The translations under genes and the position numbers were made by a program. Positions 12,085 through 24,100 of a DNA stretch of 64,000 nucleotides are shown one piece after another. Location: positions 10,156,442-10,220,441 of the forward strand of contig CM053332.1 in the NCBI GenBank assembly GCA_028583605.1, written 5' to 3'. A model generated the notes under the pieces. That model had not been told where the DNA came from, ran no database searches, and was given only the letters and a program-made list of their open reading frames with translations. Each line of letters begins with the position of its first letter. Position 1 is the stretch's first letter. The stretch is from Dastarcus helophoroides (Eukaryota > Arthropoda > Insecta > Coleoptera > Bothrideridae).

Positions 12085-13438
12085 GAAGACATGGAGGTGA
12101 CAAGATAAATGACAACGGGGAGCGACTGATAGAGTTGTGTGAGCAACCTTAAAAATTCAAAATGGGTTGTTCCAGTACTAATATTCATAAGTACACTTGG
12201 ACTCGAGAACAGTCGAAATCTATCGTTGACTACGTAATTACAAGACGACACACAAAAGTTAAAATTTATGATGTCCGAGTGTATAGGGGATTTGAGTGTG
12301 GGACAGACCACCATTTCCTGAAAACATCATGCAATTTACCTTTTCGGAAACAACCACAAAGAGATAAACAAAACACTGAAGACATCTGAAATAACCGACC
12401 GTAAATATAACACAAACAAATTAAACAATGCCTTAATTTCATTTGTCTACAAGAAAAATTTGCAGCAAAAGCTATAAATATGTACTATTAAATTATGAAT
12501 GAAATAAAAGAAACGGCCACAGAAGTGCTTGGTATGATTAAACAGAAGTTAAGAACCAATACCTACCCTGGTGGACAGTTGAGTTGGGCAGTGTTATACA
12601 AGACAAAAAACAAGGCTATTACAAATAGTCACAACGAGTGATGTAGAATTCGGAAAACAGTATGCTCGATTGAATAGAGAAGTGAAAAACTCAGTGCTAA
12701 AAGCAAAGAACGAACAGTGGGAACATAAATGCAAAGAATTGATGCCTACATTGGTTTAACGAAATCTAGGGCGGTCTGGAAAATAATAAAATGTCTCCGA
12801 ACTCACGGACGGGAGAGTACAGGGCTGAATATTATTCCAGTAGAAGAGGGGACAAGATATTACTCCAAACTTTTGACTGAAAATAGAGAGGCATTTCAAC
12901 AAGATCTAGAATATTTAGATGAGTACGACGAACAGGAAAGTGATGAAGAAGAACTAGACGCTATGATAACACCTGAAGAAATTCAAAGAGTATTACAAAA
13001 CCTAAAAAACAATAAGTCGCCAGGACCAGGAGAAGTGCCAAATGAACTACTTAAACATGGACCTCAAACTCAGCATACGTATTCTCGCGGTTGCTTAGGG
13101 GAAATAAATTACCACCAGAATGGACAAAGGCCTTTATAACTAATATATAAAAAAAATGATGACCGTAAAAAATATAATAATTGTAGGGGTATATGTATTA
13201 CAAACTCCCGATTTCAAGTATATGGAAAAATAATTAAAAACCGGATAGAAGGTCAAATAAAAGACATCGAGGAGCAAAATGGAGCTGGTAGATCCTGCGT
13301 GGACGGCATCTTCACTATATAGAGAAACGTTTAGCTTATAATCTTGCAACTCATATCGTCTTCATCGATTTAACCAAAGCCTATGACAGCGTTATTTTGC
13401 AGCTTCTGTGAAAAGCTATGAAAAACTAAAAAGTGAGT

Positions 13439-13481
<43 letters not shown>

Positions 13482-14440
13482 TCAACGAAATAGCTATACA
13501 AAGCCATGACAGCCCACATCAAAATTGGAAAAGGGCTTTCGACAGAAATTAGAATTACGAAACGTCTAAAACAGGACTGTTGTACAGCCCCAACACTATT
13601 TAAAATATTTTTGAATAAAACCTTAACATCATGGCGAAAGAAATGGGTATATATATTGAAAGTGAGATGCTATTCACATTCCATTTTGCAGATGACCAGG
13701 CCTTACTAGCTGGAGGATGATGTCAGTTATATGCTGCGGAAACTTGATGACGAATATTCTAAAAGGTATCTCGAGATCAATACAGATAAAACAGAATATC
13801 TTATAGAAGGAGATGAAGGAAAAAAATTGGAATTAGGCTCGAAAATAATAAAACAAACAAAGATTTTCAAGTATCTAGGTGTCACAATAACATCTGACAG
13901 CGACAGTAACCATGAGATTAAATCAAGGATGGAAAATGCTATAACTGGTAAAGGCAATTAAATAGTCTTCGGTGGAACACAAAAATTGAAAAGAAAAAGA
14001 AAATTACAATATTCAAAACAATTGTTAAAAGTGTAGATTTATACGGAGCAGAAGTATGGGAGGTATACAGAAAAATAAACCCAAAATAAAAGCGATGGAG
14101 ATGGATTACTGGAGATGATGCTGTCGACTAATAAAAATGGATAGAGTCAGAAATGTGGATATCAGAGCGGAGATGGGAATTAACATTGATATCATAGAGA
14201 CAATAGAAGTCAAACGGCTGAAGTGGTATGGGCATCTGAAACAAATGCCTATGGAAAGATGGCACAAAAGGATATGGGAATGGATTCCGCGTAATCGACG
14301 AAGAAGGGGGACACCAAAGCACTCCTTGAAGAAAGATGTACAGAAGGCTATGGAGGCGAGAAATCTCGCGGAGCATGAATGTCTCAACCGACGGCAATGG
14401 AAACTAAGATGTGAGAGCCGGCGCTTGCCGTAAAAAAAAT
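12085..14440 (+). mobile_element. Decayed RTE-like non-LTR retrotransposon, left copy
   Basis: The endonuclease C-terminal part is at 12162-12389 (YTW, SIVDYVITRR, DVRVYRGFECGTDHH). The linker and RT start are at 12729-13139 (NNKSPGPGEVPNELLKHGP). The RT catalytic block is near 13350 (HIVFIDLTKAYDS) and the second block near 13675 (FHFADDQALLAGG). The C-terminal tail at 14137-14433 has VKRLKWYGHLKQMPMERW and a PRNRRRRGTPK run. Frameshifts and a (TA)n tract at 13441-13481 break it. It lies just downstream of SULT-B exon 5, and its partner is at 37628-40925. Confidence 0.85.
13441..13481. repeat. (TA)n microsatellite inside the RTE relic
   Basis: About 20 TA dinucleotides. The matching site in the right copy is not expanded; there the expansion occurred at a different point (38454-38502). 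Confidence 0.9.
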
Positions 14441-14569
14441 CGCATAAATAAAACAAAAATAAGACTACTAAGTTTATTTAATTCTTTAATAGCTGTGTTT
14501 GAGTTATTGACATTTTTATTAAATAAATAATTACTTTTAATAATGCAATTCTTTTACTAAATGTGTTTC

Positions 14570-16834
14570 CTATTTTTCGAGATAAAATGGAAATTTTTTA
14601 TTATGGGTATTTTCCAGAACCCAGTCGTCAATTCGTTTAATCATATCGGATGTCATCTCCGTTTGATACTGTTGACATACGCCAGACCGTACAAATCCCT
14701 CTGATGCCTTACCAAAACCAACATTTTTAAGCGAATTTAAAAAGCGTGTTTTATTGACTGCCTCATTAGCCTTCATGTTCTCAAATGACAGGTGTTTTTC
14801 CAGTGTTATTATATTTTCAGTTGTAATGTCAATATTTAAAAACTTAGCACACTTTTTTATCACTTCTCTTAAATTGGTTTTCATCTCTTCGTAGTTAACT
14901 ATAAGTAGGTTAGACTGAGTTCTCAGGTTCCAATAAGAAAAGATATGAGACCAATAAGGCCCACACCAAACTGAAATAAAGGTATTTAATGATACAAATT
15001 TTATAAAACCTAAATTCTTTACTATCTCCTCTAAGGAAAAGGTTTAAGAATTCTTCAAAAGAATCTTCATATCCGAATAAGTTCTTCACAAAATAATAAT
15101 GTGACACTACCACATCCCGTGGATTTCTCATTACATAAATTATCTAAAAGAGTTGGAAAAAATAGAGATTTAATAGAAATTCAGCTTACTTTTGGAGTTC
15201 TCCTGTTGTTTTGAATATCCTCTGGTAAAAGTTGCCAAGGTAAATGAGTCTTAATTACTCGTCTGCCCTTAAGGTTAGCAACAAAATTTACAGAGTTGAC
15301 TACTTCATCTGGCAAATGTTGCAGCCTTGAATCAGAGACAGGAAAATACATTTGCCTTCTGAAAACAAACATATAATTATAAAATAATATTATGCAGACA
15401 ATTTTGGATTTACTGGCACTGGTTACTTAATATGAAACAGACAAAAAAGTTGAAAGTTCTATTAGGTAAAAATGCTGACTAGATATGTAACATTTCCAAT
15501 GAGTAAGAATTCATGCGTTATCATACACATTGAGATCCACCCATAACCGAATTTACGATTTTTCCGAGAAGGGGCAAAAACTTTTGACTAAAAAGAAAGT
15601 TCATTCTCCTCACAACTGCGCCCTAACCATTTGCGAATTTGGCGCTTTCCGATTAACTGGCTTCGCCACATGTCTCTGCTTGTCTTCCCCGGTGGATCCT
15701 TAGCTATATCCACTTTGTTCGGGTATCGAACGCAATGTTTTAGTCATTAAACTAACTCTAAGTTCTTCTGTAATTTCTCGGGTATGTTTGCTTGAATCAC
15801 CTTTGCTTAATGAATCTGTATTATTTGCCATGTTGTTGTTCCTTGTAGCAAAGCTCATATATAATGCAGGAATTATGCCAAATTTGAACTCTGCGATCAT
15901 TTGCTATTTCTTGCTTCAACATATTATGAGTGGCAATATTGGGAGGAGATTTTAGTAGTTTTGCATTTTCCATCCAACTTTAAACTGGTACATAAATAGT
16001 ACATTTTTATAAATTACTTTTTATTCCCTTTCAGTATTCAGAATTGAATTATCATTAGAATGGTCAACAAGTAAATATTGCTCATTTTATTAGAAAAAAT
16101 TATGAACACAATTGGTGGTCTAGTAACAAAGGGCAAAACATTTTTTATATAAAAGTGGACCAGCATTAACTTTCAAATACCAGTTAAAACATAAATACAT
16201 AAATATCTGCATAAGATAGTCAAAAAATATAGGGTGTTCTATTTGAGATAACAAAGTTATCGCTGTTTGAATTAACCAAAATGTTCATACCTGAATCCAA
16301 CGCTCGGTATAATGTTTTTTAACTTATAAAAGGTGTACAAAGTAGCTTCGTATGTGTTCTGCTTAAGTACCAAATATGAAATTAATATTTGGTTTTTGGA
16401 AAAAGATACAAAGACTTTCGTGGGACCTTGCATCTGTCAAATTTTTTATAAAAATCCAATTATCTCAAAACTATAAATTATAAGATCAATGTTTGTTATC
16501 CAAAGTGGCCTTAAAATATTAAATAAAATTTAAAAATGCAAAATATATAGGGTATCTTATTTAAAATAACTAAGTTGGTGTCAACTTCTGGCATAACCCG
16601 AAGCACTAAAACTTTGCGAACATTTTAGTTGTGTTAACCTTTGTCGAATTTGCTAAATTGTTAAATTTTAAAATTTTTTAGGTGAGTACTTTGTCAAAAG
16701 TCGATCGCAGTGGGACATGCTGTATATAGATTCTTACTCCAAAAAGGGACTCCTGATTTCCAAATCTTGCTGACAATTTATGAAATCAAGATTATTAACT
16801 AGCATCCATATCAACTCTTGCATCCACGTAGTGC
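14570..16834 (-). pseudogene. SULT-B: sulfotransferase exons 2-5, no exon 1 (truncated duplicate)
   Basis: Reading the minus strand, exon 2 is 16738-16834, exon 3 15190-15358, exon 4 15023-15143 and exon 5 14570-14970, of 97, 169, 121 and 401 nt, the same lengths as in SULT-C. All splice sites are intact and all four exons are open. Exon 2 gives GTTWMQELIWMLVNN, exon 3 KTHLPWQLLPEDIQ, exon 4 RNPRDVVVSHYYF and exon 5 CGPYWSHIFSYWN to FPFYLEK. No first exon encoding FPRSG is found before the transposon at 17493, because the duplicated block ends inside intron 1. It is either a pseudogene or an alternative 3' cassette spliced to the exon 1 at 47964-48123. A possible AATAAA lies at 14515-14520 (minus). 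Confidence 0.75.
15359..16737. other. SULT-B intron 2
   Basis: It matches 41832-43181 of SULT-C closely. It contains a MITE-like stretch (about 16230-16730) that begins AGGGTGTTCTATTTGAGATA and ends CAGTGGGACATGCTG, roughly inverse ends, present in both copies and so older than the duplication. No gene is seen. Confidence 0.5.
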
Positions 16835-17492
16835 CTGAAATAAAGATATATGCAGTAATGTCATGTGGTGGACACTGGGGTGTTAGAGGAATTAGTTTTG
16901 CAAAATATCTGAAGGTATTTATCGGATTTCTTGCTTATTAAGTATGTCAAATGAGTAGTTACAATGATATGATATGGATACTTATTTTTTTATTTTTAAG
17001 GAATTCACCGGTCAATTAGTTTCTTGTAATTTTTCTTTAAATTTCTGTCAGATTTTACTAACATTGTTAATTGTAAACCTGCAAAATTAAAAGACCAGTG
17101 GTGATGTCAAAGCTGAAATATTCAATGGCAAACTTACGATTTTTAACGTGTAAGGTAAAGGCGAAATATATTTTCAAAGATTTTAATTTATTTCGGCCAA
17201 ACGTTTCCATAAATTTTGATCAAAAAATAGGACGATGTAGGGTGATTTTGCGAATAAAATATTAAAATTTAAGGCTTTTTATTGTACCGTTTTTGCGTAA
17301 TCGTAATTTGAAATTATACATCTCATCGAAATTCGATGCTTTATTTCGCATATTAGAAATAATTGCAATATAGCAGCTCCACCACTCCTTCTAGCTAAAT
17401 GACTTCGGCTAAAGATTTATTGCTGAAATCTGTCGCATAAGCAGTGCAAGCTTGTCGAGTTGGTAAATCGCAAAGCAAAACGGTTTGGAGAT
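16835..17492. other. SULT-B intron 1 remnant and left flank of the foldback element
   Basis: Homology to 43279-43795 runs up to about 17388 and then stops. The next 105 bases up to the element terminus have no match that I can see elsewhere in the window. The short minus frame at 17409-17618 crosses the terminus and is not a gene. Confidence 0.5.
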
Positions 17493-17800
17493 ACCGGTGT
17501 GAAATAAGCAACAAAATTTCCAGCCACAAATTTTAATAGTGCATGTATTCGATAAAGCACTGGTCTGAGGCACTACAGTAAGAATTTGGTTATTAGAGCT
17601 TCGCCAATAATGTGCCATGCAATTATTTCTTTATAAATCCTTTTATTATAGGTAAACAAAGCTAATTGAAACAATAATTCTCCCTTCACCCCATCGATGG
17701 GCGAGCAAAATGGAGCTTCATAATAACGTGTTATAATAACCGTAAAAAAATTGTCACAGAAAAATTTACTATGGAAATCGATTCATTTTTGAATAAGAAC
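17493..17800. repeat. Left terminal repeat of element A
   Basis: The segment matches 25860-26130 directly and 36001-36303 in inverse. It contains CACCCCATCGATGGG, a near-perfect form of the palindrome CCCCATCGATGGGG, followed by a run resembling the array unit (CCGTAAAAAAATTGTCACA). The terminus itself looks like a diverged array unit. Confidence 0.85.
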
Positions 17801-20710
17801 TAAACTGACGCTCAGGCATTTGTCAGACTACCCCGTCGGAGGGGTAGTGGTAAAGGGGTAATGATATATTAAAAGTGTCGTAAAAAAAATTTGTCACAAA
17901 ACTTTTCTTTACAGATCGCTTTATTATTAAAAAAGGACAACACTGGACAGCTCAACATTTGTCAGCCTACCCTCATCGGAGGGGGTGAAAATCCCAATAA
18001 TATATTACAAGAGCTGTGAAAAAAAAATTGTCACAAAATTTTTTCTTTACACATCGTTTTATTATTAAAAAAGAATCAAACTGCCACTCTAACATTTTGC
18101 CAGCCTACCCCGTCGGAGGGGGTGAAAATCCCAATGATATATTACAAGTGTCGTAAAAAAAATTTGTCACAAAAAATTTTCTTTACACATTGTTAAATCA
18201 TTAAAAAAGAATCAAACTGACACTCAACATTTGCAGCCTACCCCGTCGGAGGGGGTGAAAATCCAATGATATATTACAAGTGTCGTAAAAAAAAATTTGT
18301 CACAAAAAATTTTCTCTATACATCGTTTAATTATTAAAAAAGAATCAAACTGACACTCAACATTTTTCAGCCTACCCCGTCGGAGGGGGTGAAAATCCCA
18401 ATGATATATCACAAGTGTCGTAAAAAAAATTTGTCACAAAAAATTTTCTCTATACATCGTTTAATTATTAAAAAAGGATCAAACTGACACTCAACATTTG
18501 CCAGCCTACCCCGTCGGAGGGGGTGAAAATCCCAATGATATATCACAAGTGTCGTAAAAAAAATTTGTCACAAAAAATTTTCTCTATACATCGTTTAATT
18601 ATTAAAAAAGAATCAAACTGACACTCAACATTTGCCAGCCTACCCCGTCGGAGGGGGTGAAAATCCCAATGATATATCACAAGTGTCGTAAAAAAATTTT
18701 TCACAAAAAATTTTCTCTATACATCGTTTAATTATTAAAAAAGAATCAAACTGACACTCAACATATGCCAGCCTACCCCGTCGGAGGGGGTGAAAATCCC
18801 AATGATATATCACAAGTGTCGTAAAAAAAATTTGTCACAAAAAATTTTCTCTATACATCGTTTAATTATTAAAAAAGGAATCAAACTGACACTCAACATT
18901 TGCCAGCCTACCCCGTCGGAGGGGGTGAAAATCCCAATGATATATTCACAAGTGTCGTAAAAAAAAATTTGTCACAAAAAATTTTCTCTATACATCGTTT
19001 AATTATTAAAAAAGAATCAAACTGACACTCAACATTTGCCAGCCTACCCCGTCGGAGGGGGTGAAAATCCCAATGATATATTCACAAGTGTCGTAAAAAA
19101 AATTTGTCACAAAAAATTTTCTCTATACATCGTTTAATTATTAAAAAAGAATCAAACTGACACTCAACATTTGCCAGCCTACCCCGTCGGAGGGGGTGAA
19201 AATCCCAATGATATATCACAAGTGTCGTAAAAAAAATTTGTCACAAAAAATTTTCTCTATACATCGTTTAATTATTAAAAAAGAATCAAACTGACACTCA
19301 ACATTTGCCAGCCTACCCCGTCGGAGGGGGTGAAAATCCCAATGATATATCACAAGTGTCGTAAAAAAAATTTGTCACAAAAAATTTTCTCTATACATCG
19401 TTTAATTATTAAAAAAGAATCAAACTGACACTCAACATTTGCCAGCCTACCCCGTCGGAGGGGGTGAAAATCCCAATGATATATCACAAGTGTCGTAAAA
19501 AAAATTTGTCACAAAAAATTTTCTCTATACATCGTTTAATTATTAAAAAAGAATCAAACTGACACTCAACATTTGCCAGCCTACCCCGTCGGAGGGGGTG
19601 AAAATCCCAATGATATATCACAAGTGTCGTAAAAAAAATTTGTCACAAAAAATTTTCTCTATACATCGTTTAATTATTAAAAAAGAATCAAACTGACACT
19701 CAACATTTGCCAGCCTACCCCGTCGGAGGGGGTGAAAATCCCAATGATATATTACAAGTGTCGTAAAAAAAAATTTGTCACAAAAAATTTTCTCTATACA
19801 TCGTTTAATTATTAAAAAAGAATCAAACTGACACTCAACATTTGCCAGCCTACCCCGTCGGAGGGGGTGAAAAATCCCAATGATATATTCACAAGTGTCG
19901 TAAAAAAAATTTGTCACAAAAAATTTTCTCTATACATCGTTTAATTATTAAAAAAGAATCAAACTGACACTCAACATTTGCCAGCCTACCCCGTCGGAGG
20001 GGGTGAAAATCCCAATGATATATCACAAGTGTCGTAAAAAAAATTTGTCACAAAAAATTTTCTCTATACATCGTTTAATTATTAAAAAAGAATCAAACTG
20101 ACACTCAACATTTGCCAGCCTACCCCGTCGGAGGGGGTGAAAATCCCAATGATATATTCACAAGTGTCGTAAAAAAAATTTGTCACAAAAAAATTTTCTC
20201 TATACATCGTTTAATTATTAAAAAAGAATCAAACTGACACTCAACATTTGCCAGCCTACCCCGTCGGAGGGGGTGAAAATCCCAATGATATATTCACAAG
20301 TGTCGTAAAAAAAATTTGTCACAAAAAATTTTCTCTATACATCGTTTAATTATTAAAAAAGAATCAAACTGACACTCAACATTTGCCAGCCTACCCCGTC
20401 GGAGGGGGTGAAAATCCCAATGATATATCACAAGTGTCGTAAAAAAAATTTGTCACAAAAAATTTTCTCTATACATCGTTTAATTATTAAAAAAGAATCA
20501 AACTGACACTCAACATTTGCCAGCCTACCCCGTCGGAGGGGGTGAAAATCCCAATGATATATCACAAGTGTCGTAAAAAAAATTTGTCACAAAAAATTTT
20601 CTCTATACATCGTTTAATTATTAAAAAAGAATCAAACTGACACTCAACATTTGCCAGCCTACCCCGTCGGAGGGGGTGAACATCCCAATGATATATCACA
20701 AGAGCTGTAA
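17801..20710. repeat. Array 1: 22 copies of a 134-bp unit
   Basis: Successive CCTACCCCGTCGGAGGGGGT cores lie about 134 bp apart from 17827 to 20659. The unit also carries GTCGTAAAAAAAATTTGTCAC and ATCGTTTAATTATTAAAAAA. Most interior copies are almost identical, with the private variants TCTCTATACATCG and GATATATCACAAG, and the outermost three units are the most diverged. The period is not a multiple of 3, so the open frames inside (18224-18412, 19618-19917) are by-products. Confidence 0.97.
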
Positions 20711-20879
20711 AAAAAAATTGTCGTAAAAAACACATTGACACATATAATTTGTGTGCCCTATCCAGCAGGCTAAAATCCCGAAAAGGTATTTCAACAGCTG
20801 TTAAAAATTAGTGATAATATTTTTTCTTCATAAATCAATGTGTTATGTTAAAAAGAGCAAATTGAACTTACATTTGTCA

Positions 20880-21132
20880 GCACTTCGTCGGAGAGGTGAA
20901 ATTTTTGCAAAGGGAGGTATCAGGTCCATAAACTTTGAAATATACCACGCATTCCTTTCCGCACCACCTATGAGGTAGAATGCAAGGCGCGTTTTTTTTT
21001 ACATGGTTTCCCCTTGAGGCCTAATCCATTTTTGATTTTATAACATTTCTTAATTTCTCTATATAAGTCATTACATAGCTCATTATAACTCCTTTGCTGA
21101 ATGAGTGGCATTAATCGTTTGTTTTCAAACAT
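20880..21132 (-). pseudogene. Small Cys-rich downstream ORF of element A, frameshifted
   Basis: It begins MFENKRLMPLIQQRSYNELC and overlaps the end of the large ORF by 22 bases in another frame. At the poly-A run after KPCKK it has nine A where element B has eight, so the frame ends early. The intact form is at 30699-30953. Its function is unknown. Confidence 0.6.
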
Positions 21133-24100
21133 AAATCGCAAATGATATTTGAATTAATAGTTATACATTTTTTGTGGAACTGTCTTAGGCAAATTTTGCA
21201 AACAAATTCGTTTTTAACTTTCTCGTAGCAGACCAAGCAGTAAAATTTGACTGATGCAGACTCTTTAATTATAAGACCTTTTAAATAATTTCTGTATTCC
21301 TTCATATCTTTGGGACTATCTAAAGAACGACCTTTAACTATTTGTTCAGCAAAATATAAAATAAAAGCGCCGCAATGGTAGGGATCTTGTTGTAAGATAT
21401 GTTGCTTATTTTCTAAACTAAGATTATTTGGAAGTATTATGTCAAATTTACTATTGTAGACAAGTAGAAAATTTTGAAATTTGAGCAAATAATTTAGTTT
21501 TATTGTTCTAGAGATTGTGCTTTTTGGATCAATAAAATAGAATTGGGATTTTATGAAATCAATAAATATGAGACACCAGTGATTTCCGTCTACATGAACC
21601 GGAATTAACAGATAATCTCTACAGGAGATGACATTTAAATCGGCAAAGAAACCCTCCTCTATCTGAAGGTTAAAAATCGCAAAAGACTGATCAACAGTAA
21701 AGAATTTAACATTTGTGCAAAACTTTGTAATAACAAAAAGTCCCATATTAATGGCAACATCAGATAGCCAATTGCAGTTCGAAATTGTATCAAAATCTTC
21801 AAAAGAAAACAATTCATATTTGGAAAAATTAAATTTCGCTATCAAATAATTTTTGAAGGTTGGACAACTTTTATAATAATTAGGATTCTTTATCAATCCA
21901 TTCGGCAGTAATGAAACAGAATTAACGAGGGTTGCTGCACCTTTTTCTATTTTGTAAAGTGAGTTAGGCCAAATTCGTTTTTTAATTTTTACTGGATATT
22001 GAGGGTCAACTATTTCGGGTAAGAGGTAGAACATATAAAAATCTCTGAGTTTTGGCAACGCCTTCAACCAAAATGTAGTATTTCTCAAAATTCTTTCTAC
22101 ATGAATATTGCGTTCGGTGTATATTACTAAATCGCACCAGTCACGCCCAGTAATATTAAGAATACCTTGAATTTGATAGTAATAATCATGTGATTGGCGA
22201 AGCTTTCCATCAATACTGTAATATTTTAGTAAGCCTTGTTTTATGGCATCAGCAGGATCGAAATGACGCACTGCATAAGGGCACTTAACCTCAACTACAC
22301 CACTATCACTAACAAATCCATCAGGAGAACATGCCAAAAATGGAAATTCAGAAGATATAATTAAACCACATTTAGAGACTATTTCTGTCGGATATTTTGC
22401 GCTGTATGCCTTTAGCGCATTTTCTTCATTTTTCTTTCCATGCATTGTTGCCACTGAATAAAACTCTAAAGTATGCAATAAAACGTTAACTTTATTACTC
22501 AACGAGCTTTCATTTCTACTTTTACAGATCTTGCCAAAGTTTGAAGAAGTAAGTCTCTTTCTTCGTTCAATTTTCCACAATTTTGAGTCATTTTGCGCAA
22601 TTGTTTCCCTATTCAATTGTACTCTTTCTTCATCTTCTAACACCAACTCTTTTATAAAGTCATCACATTTGTTTTGTAAATCAAAACCGCTAAGAGGCAT
22701 ATTTACATGTTTTTCTGTTACTGCACTGTCATGTTTTTTTTTTGTTAATAAAGGCATTTTAGTTATTTCTTTAAGGTGTGCTGTGTCAAAATTAGTTACT
22801 GATTGAATAGATTTTTTTTTCCAAGTTTCTTGACTTACTAAAATGTCAATTTGAGAAAGGCAGTCGATGCCAATTTCTAAATTCTTTGCGCTTTTTACCC
22901 GAGCACAACGATATTTTGGTACCTTAAATTCTTCCTCTTTATAAATCGATAATACTCGTTTCCTAATTTCTCTGATGACTCTACTGATTTTCTGATTTTC
23001 TAATTTACCTTGAATCAAGTTCTTTACAACGGAAAACCAGTTTTCCACAGGCGCATTGCTTAACCTGTTTTCATCTGACGCCAATAATATACCGCTCCAT
23101 AAGGGCAAATATGGAATATATTTTTTAAGAATGATTTGCAAAACTAATGGATTGTAAAAACAGTTTAAATGCTCAGAATTAATATCTATTTCATTAGCAA
23201 CAGTATTATCAAAAATAACTTTAAATTTTTTGAAAAATGGGCTATTCAAATATATGGCTTCAGTATTTTCTGAAATATTGTTACTTTCGTTATAATCGTA
23301 AGGCGTTTCCAAAAGATCCATAGATCCTTTATCAATACACAACCGAATTAAATTTGATTTTGCTTCATTCACTTGTATGCTGACAAATTTGGAAGTTAAC
23401 AAAATTGTCATATATTGGAACCAGAGGCATATATCTTGAAAATATTTTATATTAAATGAGGCAGCTAAACATTCTTTAAAAAAGGTTTGTGCTTCTTTAT
23501 TATTGACAGTTTTTTTTATATCATTTGCTATTATTTTAAAAAAATGTGAGCAACATATATGTACGGAGACGATTTTTTTCAAGGATGCAGTATTTTGATT
23601 CTGAATAACATCATATGTTAAATTTAAGTAAGAAATTATATCCATTGAATTAAAAAAGATCAATATAGCGTTGATTATGGCAAAACTAAAATCACAAACT
23701 ACTTTTTGGAATATTGGCCACTTTTTAGTTTCTTCCAAAACGTATGACTTAAAAGCACCTAACCACATCCCGATTGAAATAGTATCATGTTTACAGCTTA
23801 TCAGTTCAAATACGGGACATACACGTTTATTATTGCTTGTTACTATAACTGCAGCATAATAAAATACCCTTTTTTGGCATAAATATTTTGGTTTCCGAAC
23901 TAAAGATCCAGTAGCATCTATGTGAACAGTTAGCCCCTTTTCTGCCTCAGATAAAATTAAATTTAGTTGTTCTCTACTAAAAATACATACATTCAAAGGT
24001 TGTGCCACTACTTTAACATACTGAAAATTGTTTCTTTGCATCAGTACCAAATCTATTAGGTCATCAGGATGGCGATCGTTAATTGCTAGTCGTTCTGACT

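Larger units (their letters stand above)
9116..17388. repeat. Segmental duplication, left copy
   Basis: The ordered markers are the pogo relic, hairpin MITE 1, the RTE relic, SULT exons 5-2 and part of intron 1. They recur in the same order and orientation at about 36541-43795. The left copy also holds 9943-12815, including SULT-A exons 4-5, which the right copy lacks. Confidence 0.75.

Noticed and set aside
18224..19917. Open frames within array 1 (and 32217-32450 in array 3)
   Set aside because: They are translations of the satellite unit; the 134-bp period shifts frame each copy, and only occasional 135-bp units let the frame run on.
17801..20710. Regular direct repeats suggesting a CRISPR array
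   Set aside because: The whole 134-bp unit is repeated with no unique spacers, and the setting is a eukaryotic transposon.
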